This document shows, in pieces, positions 7,106-10,231 of a stretch of DNA of 10,231 bases. Numbering within the stretch: position 1 is the first letter of the stretch; every line of letters starts with the position of its first letter. The stretch covers positions 1-10,231 of the forward strand of contig CAYQCN010000022.1 of assembly GCA_964415975.1 (NCBI GenBank), given 5' to 3'. The translations under genes and the position numbers were made by a program. Under the pieces are notes generated by a model, which saw only the letters and a program-made list of their open reading frames with translations, had not been told where the DNA came from and ran no database searches. The stretch is from CAYQCN01 sp964415975 (lineage in GTDB: Bacteria > Patescibacteriota > Saccharimonadia > QS-5-54-17).

Positions 7106-7639
7106 GTGAAGTCAACCCAGAGCCAACAACTGACCGACCAGCAAATACAAGAAGCGGCCGAGCTACTCGGTCGTCTCGAGCCAGGCTACCTGCCAGAGCC
7201 GGTGTTTTTCGAGCTGTCGCGCTTGATGGTGGTGCCGGTAGTAGAGCTAGTGCCGCTAAGGATGAGGGGCGATAGTGCCGAGGTGCTACTGCTCGATAGG
7301 GGTGATGACGACCCGTATTGGCCCGGCACGGTCCATGTGCCAGGCACGGTGTTTATGGCCACTGATAGTCCCGGTAATCTTGAAGACGCTCTGACGCGGT
7401 TGGTAGAGGGTGAGCTCAAAGGCGTGGCAACAACAGGGAGGCCGCAGTTTGTTAAGACGATATTTCACCGGACTAGAAGAGGCAAGCAGCTGGCCAATGT
7501 GCACTTTGTAGAGCTGGCAGACGAGCCTGAACTGGGGGAGTTTTATCCAGCAGACGATCTACCAGACAACACTATGGATCACCACTTGAATTTTATCGGC
7601 GATGCTGTCGAAGCCTACTATAGGGCGAAGCAAGCTTGA
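7106..7639 (+). CDS. Nudix-like protein with degenerate Nudix box
   Basis: A soluble protein of 177 residues starting at GTG. Residues 42-107 follow the Nudix layout: a strand 'MVVPVVELVPLR', a second strand 'AEVLLLDRG', then 'WPGTVHVPGTVFMATD' and a helix 'NLEDALTRLVEGELKGV' (91-107). This matches the 'W-x-P-G-G ... A-x-R-E-x-x-E-E-x-G' pattern, but several catalytic positions are changed. Aligned on Arg98, the REUxEE core reads R-L-V-E-G-E, so Glu103 is kept while the residue before it is Gly102, and the upstream box Glu is replaced by Gly90. The protein may bind a nucleotide-type ligand without classical hydrolysis, or use shifted acidic residues. The start codon is probably leaderless. 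The next gene begins 4 bases after its stop, so the pair is likely co-expressed. The Nudix fold is an inference from pattern; the function is not known. Confidence 0.8.
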   Translation: MKSTQSQQLTDQQIQEAAELLGRLEPGYLPEPVFFELSRLMVVPVVELVPLRMRGDSAEVLLLDRGDDDPYWPGTVHVPGTVFMATDSPGNLEDALTRLVEGELKGVATTGRPQFVKTIFHRTRRGKQLANVHFVELADEPELGEFYPADDLPDNTMDHHLNFIGDAVEAYYRAKQA

Positions 7640-7643
7640 ACCT

Positions 7644-8474
7644 ATGAGTAAGCCTGCAAAGAGACAGTCAGAATCGACAGATAAGGCCAACCAGCCCGAG
7701 GCCTGGTGGCCTTGGCTGCTGCGCTTGTCGCCTGGGGTGGTGTTGATGGCAGTGGTCGGCTGGCTGGTCTTTGCCTGGGGAGTATTTATAGCTATAGATA
7801 TCGGTCAGCTGTTTGGGGCGGAGCTGAACCGGCCGGCCTGGCGGCTGCTTTTTAACGACTATCCGGTCGAATGGTCGGCATGGTTCGTGCTGGCTTTTGC
7901 CACTGTATCAGCGGCGTTCCTGGCCGGCATGTTGAGAATGCTAGAGCGGCCGGGTGCGGCTAAGTTCTTCTTCTGGTTGGCTGTCGGCTTGGGTCTGATG
8001 CTGATAGAGGATGCTGGAGATATCCGCCACACTATCAGTGGTGAAGTGCAGCGTGTGGCCGGCGATGAGGTGCTAGGTATACACTACAGGGTCTTTTCAG
8101 ACAGTATATATTTCACTTTGCTGGCAGCGGCACCGGTGTATGCGGTGCTACGCTATGGCAAGTATGCTTGGCAGTCGGTGAGGTCTAGGTGGTATTTGCT
8201 GAGTGGTGTGGGGCTGTATGCGGTGGCCGCTATCGGCTCTAGTGTGCGCCATCTGGGTGATTTTTATATAAAGATTGGGGCTTGGCTTGATGGGCTTGTT
8301 TTTGGTGGGGGCTTCCCGGTGCCAGATGGCATGAGCCAAGAGCGGGCACATTTTCTGCTGGTAGATTCCGTCCTAGAAGAGAGTGTAGAGCTGCTAGCGG
8401 CTGCTTTGTTGTTGGCGGCTATCTTGGCCTTTGCGAGCGATGTGCGCTCTAAGAGGCTAGCAAAAGAGCTTTAG
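7644..8474 (+). CDS. Unrecognised six-helix membrane protein
   Basis: I do not recognise this 276-residue protein. The start at ATG 7644 is preferred over an in-frame ATG at 7602: it follows the Nudix-like stop by 4 bases, avoiding a long overlap, and gives a hydrophilic basic N-terminus (MSKPAKRQ) before the first helix. Hydrophobic segments lie near 29-52, 77-98, 106-122, 154-170, 183-201 and 243-264. Polar residues cluster at helix ends: 'IEDAGDIRH' (121-129), 'SVRHLGD' (200-206) and 'VDSVLEESVEL' (240-250). Such paired Asp/Glu/His groups near membranes often mark a metal-binding or catalytic site, and they loosely recall uncharacterised bacterial membrane proteins with 'DE..H' and 'EE..E' motifs. 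A proline- and glycine-rich loop (221-229) precedes the last helix. No clear ribosome site is seen, so translation is probably coupled to the Nudix-like gene. Existence as a gene is firm; the role is unknown. Confidence 0.85.
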   Translation: MSKPAKRQSESTDKANQPEAWWPWLLRLSPGVVLMAVVGWLVFAWGVFIAIDIGQLFGAELNRPAWRLLFNDYPVEWSAWFVLAFATVSAAFLAGMLRMLERPGAAKFFFWLAVGLGLMLIEDAGDIRHTISGEVQRVAGDEVLGIHYRVFSDSIYFTLLAAAPVYAVLRYGKYAWQSVRSRWYLLSGVGLYAVAAIGSSVRHLGDFYIKIGAWLDGLVFGGGFPVPDGMSQERAHFLLVDSVLEESVELLAAALLLAAILAFASDVRSKRLAKEL

Positions 8475-8486
8475 GCGCCTTGGCTC

Positions 8487-8495
8487 TGCTACAAT
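8487..8495 (+). promoter_or_regulatory. Extended -10 promoter (TGCTACAAT) for the guanylyltransferase gene
   Basis: TGCTACAAT lies 12 bases after the stop of the membrane protein gene, and its last base is only 6 bases before the ATG at 8502. The expected start of transcription is the ATG itself or nearly so, indicating a leaderless message. No ribosome site or clear -35 box is present. The match to the boxes at 7089 and 9597 supports a real promoter. Confidence 0.7.
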
Positions 8496-8501
8496 CTAGA
8501 T

Positions 8502-9548
8502 ATGATAACAGTGATTTTGGCAGGTGGTTCAGGTACGAGGCTGTGGCCGCTTTCGACAAGCGATAAGCCGAAGCACCTGCTGGCGCTGAGCGGTGAGCAG
8601 ACCATGATACAAGATACATTTATGCGGGCGCAGATGGCCGGCGATGAAGTGTATGTATTGGTAGATGCGGCCCATAAGGAGCTGGTCAAAGAGCAGCTGG
8701 GTGAAGATATAGACGAGGATCATCTCATCATCCAGCCGGAGCCGCTGGGCACAGCGCCCTGTATAGCGCTGGCTTTGGCCTATATATCTGCGCGCCATGA
8801 GGGTGAGGCGACGGTAGCATTTATGCACGCAGATCATCATATAGTGGATAAAGATGCCTTTGTAGCAAGTGTGGATACTGCTAAGACTCAGTCAGAGCGA
8901 AACCAGAGCTTGGCCCTGATAGGTATAGCGCCCAACTATCCGGCTACTGGCTTTGGCTATATTCAGCGGGGTGAGCTGATAGAAGAGGACTGTTACTGGG
9001 TGAGCTCTTTCAAGGAGAAGCCAGATCAGGCTACGGCTGAGGCTTACATAGCTAGCGGCGAGTACTACTGGAATCTGGGGCTGTTTGCGGCTCCTTTGGG
9101 TGTGTTTGTGGCTGAGATAGAGCGCCACGCACCTAGTCTGCATGAGGGCTATAAGTCGATGCGAGAGCTGGTAAGCGATGGCCGCTCGGTCGATGAGCTG
9201 TATGGCGAGCTAGAGGAGCAGGGTATCGAGCCAGCGGTGATCGAGAAGTCTAGCCGGGTAGTAGTGGTAGAGGGTGGCTTTGACTGGATGGATATCGGCT
9301 CATTTAAAGATCTGTACGACTCATTGCCCAAAAGCGATGAGAACTCTAACGCTCTAGAGGGCAATGTGGTCTGTGTCGATGCTACAGACTCTATAGTCAT
9401 CGAGCAGACCGATCGGCCGGTAGCTGTGATGGGCCTAGATAATGTAGCGGTCATCAGCACAGACAAAGGCTTACTGGTCTGTCACAAGCAGTATTCTCAG
9501 CAAGTGAAGCAGGCGGTGGAGCTACTGAAAGACAAAGAGTCTGACTGA
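8502..9548 (+). CDS. Mannose-1-phosphate guanylyltransferase (single-domain)
   Basis: Makes GDP-mannose from mannose 1-phosphate and GTP, the activated sugar for mannosylated lipids and glycans. The 348 residues form a nucleotidyltransferase domain: 'LAGGSGTRLWPLS' at 6-18 binds the nucleotide, with 'KPKH' at 22-25, 'FMHADHHI' at 107-114 (Asp111 in the metal/sugar site), 'FKEKPD' at 170-175 and 'YYWNLGLF' at 188-195. The C-terminus is a short beta-rich region ('DWMDIGSFKDLYD' then a left-handed helix-like tail), without the phosphomannose isomerase domain of bifunctional ManC. The family is also called ManC, CpsB, RfbM or GMP, so I leave the symbol empty. It probably has its own leaderless promoter. 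ATA is the commonest Ile codon (12 of 21). GDP-mannose is the likely link to the divergent glycan operon. Confidence 0.93.
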   Translation: MITVILAGGSGTRLWPLSTSDKPKHLLALSGEQTMIQDTFMRAQMAGDEVYVLVDAAHKELVKEQLGEDIDEDHLIIQPEPLGTAPCIALALAYISARHEGEATVAFMHADHHIVDKDAFVASVDTAKTQSERNQSLALIGIAPNYPATGFGYIQRGELIEEDCYWVSSFKEKPDQATAEAYIASGEYYWNLGLFAAPLGVFVAEIERHAPSLHEGYKSMRELVSDGRSVDELYGELEEQGIEPAVIEKSSRVVVVEGGFDWMDIGSFKDLYDSLPKSDENSNALEGNVVCVDATDSIVIEQTDRPVAVMGLDNVAVISTDKGLLVCHKQYSQQVKQAVELLKDKESD

Positions 9549-9596
9549 AATGAGTGAGGGTTTTTGAGGCAAAAAGCTTAGCTTGGCGTGAGTTCT

Positions 9597-9605
9597 TGCT
9601 ACAAT
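9597..9605 (+). promoter_or_regulatory. Extended -10 promoter (TGCTACAAT) for the exported protein gene
   Basis: The same nine bases as at 8487 occur here, 48 bases after the guanylyltransferase stop. In this case transcription from about 9612 leaves a leader of ~23 bases that holds AAGGAA (9621-9626), 8 bases before the ATG at 9635. This gene therefore seems to use a Shine-Dalgarno start, unlike the other two genes with this box. The interval 9549-9596 shows no terminator that I could identify. Confidence 0.65.
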
Positions 9606-9634
9606 TGAGATAAGTAAAGTAAGGAAAACAGCAG

Positions 9635-10231
9635 ATGGACAATCAAGGCATATCTAAAGTCGGAGTAGTAGTATCGGTCTTGGCGCTTGTGGCTCTAGTG
9701 GTGACCGGCTGGTTTTGGTATCAGTCTGAGCAGGATGATAATAGCGAGGTGGCCGATGTAGACAGCGAAGAAGAAGAGGAGGCGCCACGCTATCCTGACG
9801 GCTGGGTAGAATATGGCGATAGTGAGCTTGGCTTTTCCTTCGCCTATCCACAAGAGTGGGGCGAGGTCGAGACCGAGCAGGATGAAGGTATGACCGGGGT
9901 GGCCTTTTCGGCCAGCTTCAGCGGCAATGACAACGTAACGCTGGCTGCTGAGAGTACTGGCTATGAGTCAGTAATGGGCCCTAGTGCCATCTCAGGCGCT
10001 CAAGGCTGGGGTGTAGACAATGGCGTATATCACTTCAACAGGGGCGCTGATGAGGTAGAGGTCCAAGGTGCTAATGAGTTTGAGGCCTGGGAGGGCGATG
10101 GCTTGTATCAGGTCGACACATCGCCGGAAGAGGCCTTCGATGCCAATGAAGTGCACCGAGCTAGCTTCAACTTGAGTGCGGGTGAGTATGATGGGGTGGT
10201 GTTTATATACCGGCTCACCGACGGGCAGACT
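9635..10231 (+). CDS. Single-pass exported protein with acidic linker and PsbP-like region, C-terminus beyond window
   Basis: An ATG at 9635 opens a frame that stays open to the window end (199 codons seen). A short N-terminus with Lys8 leads into one hydrophobic helix (9-29: VGVVVSVLALVALVVTGWFWY), followed by an acidic low-complexity linker (32-49, with five consecutive Glu) and then a globular region. 'SELGFSFAYPQEWGEVET' (63-80) resembles the 'G-F-S-F-x-Y-P-x-x-W' opening of PsbP-like and related lipoprotein domains, which are common in bacterial surface proteins. There is no cysteine lipobox, so the helix is probably an uncleaved anchor with the domain outside. The rest (90-199) is rich in beta-prone, aromatic and acidic residues without a motif I recognise. 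The function is unknown. It is the fourth plus-strand gene and has its own promoter box. Confidence 0.85.
   Translation, partial: MDNQGISKVGVVVSVLALVALVVTGWFWYQSEQDDNSEVADVDSEEEEEAPRYPDGWVEYGDSELGFSFAYPQEWGEVETEQDEGMTGVAFSASFSGNDNVTLAAESTGYESVMGPSAISGAQGWGVDNGVYHFNRGADEVEVQGANEFEAWEGDGLYQVDTSPEEAFDANEVHRASFNLSAGEYDGVVFIYRLTDGQT

Noticed and set aside
7602..7643. Longer N-terminus for the membrane protein starting at ATG 7602
   Set aside because: It would overlap the Nudix-like gene by 38 bases with no ribosome site. The ATG at 7644, four bases after that gene's stop, gives a normal basic N-terminus.
1..10231. Alternative genetic code (TGA read as glycine or tryptophan)
   Set aside because: TGA ends the GT2, GT4, Nudix-like and guanylyltransferase genes at family-typical lengths and at tight gene junctions.

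Overview
The window looks like a bacterial chromosomal segment given over mainly to cell-surface glycan synthesis. It uses the standard code: TGA, TAG and TAA all end clear genes. Compact gene packing, leaderless-looking starts, a flippase-like protein beside small glycosyltransferases, and an exported protein of the 'single helix, acidic linker, GFSF-YP-W' type together suggest a Candidate Phyla Radiation bacterium (Patescibacteria, possibly Saccharibacteria). This placement is an inference from style; no marker gene is present to prove it.

Left part, minus strand (7013 down to 1). Five genes run head to tail: a membrane-anchored family 2 glycosyltransferase of the polyprenyl-phosphate-sugar synthase type, UDP-glucose 4-epimerase (galE), a family 4 (GT-B) glycosyltransferase, a polysaccharide pyruvyl transferase family protein, and a flippase-like membrane protein of the LPG-synthase transmembrane family. 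The first three junctions overlap by 4, 1 and 4 bases, so these genes are almost certainly co-transcribed and translationally coupled. After a 112-base gap with its own candidate promoter comes a secreted subtilisin-like protease. Its whole catalytic tetrad is visible, but its C-terminus runs off the window.

Right part, plus strand (7106 to 10231). A divergent intergenic region of 92 bases separates the halves. It is followed by a Nudix-like protein with a degraded Nudix box, an unrecognised six-helix membrane protein, a single-domain mannose-1-phosphate guanylyltransferase, and a single-pass exported protein cut by the window end. Three starts (7106, 8502, 9635) are preceded by the same extended -10 motif, TGCTAYAAT. 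At 7106 and 8502 the motif is so close to the start codon that the mRNA is probably leaderless.

How the genes may work together (inference): GDP-mannose from the guanylyltransferase and UDP-galactose from GalE supply sugars. The GT2 protein would load a sugar onto a polyprenyl phosphate and the GT4 protein would extend a glycan. The pyruvyl transferase could add acidic pyruvate ketals, and the flippase-like protein may act on the lipid-linked product. The first ~6.1 kb is visibly poorer in GC than the rest, with the step inside the 3' end of the GT2 gene. No tRNA, rRNA, CRISPR array, insertion sequence or attachment site was seen.
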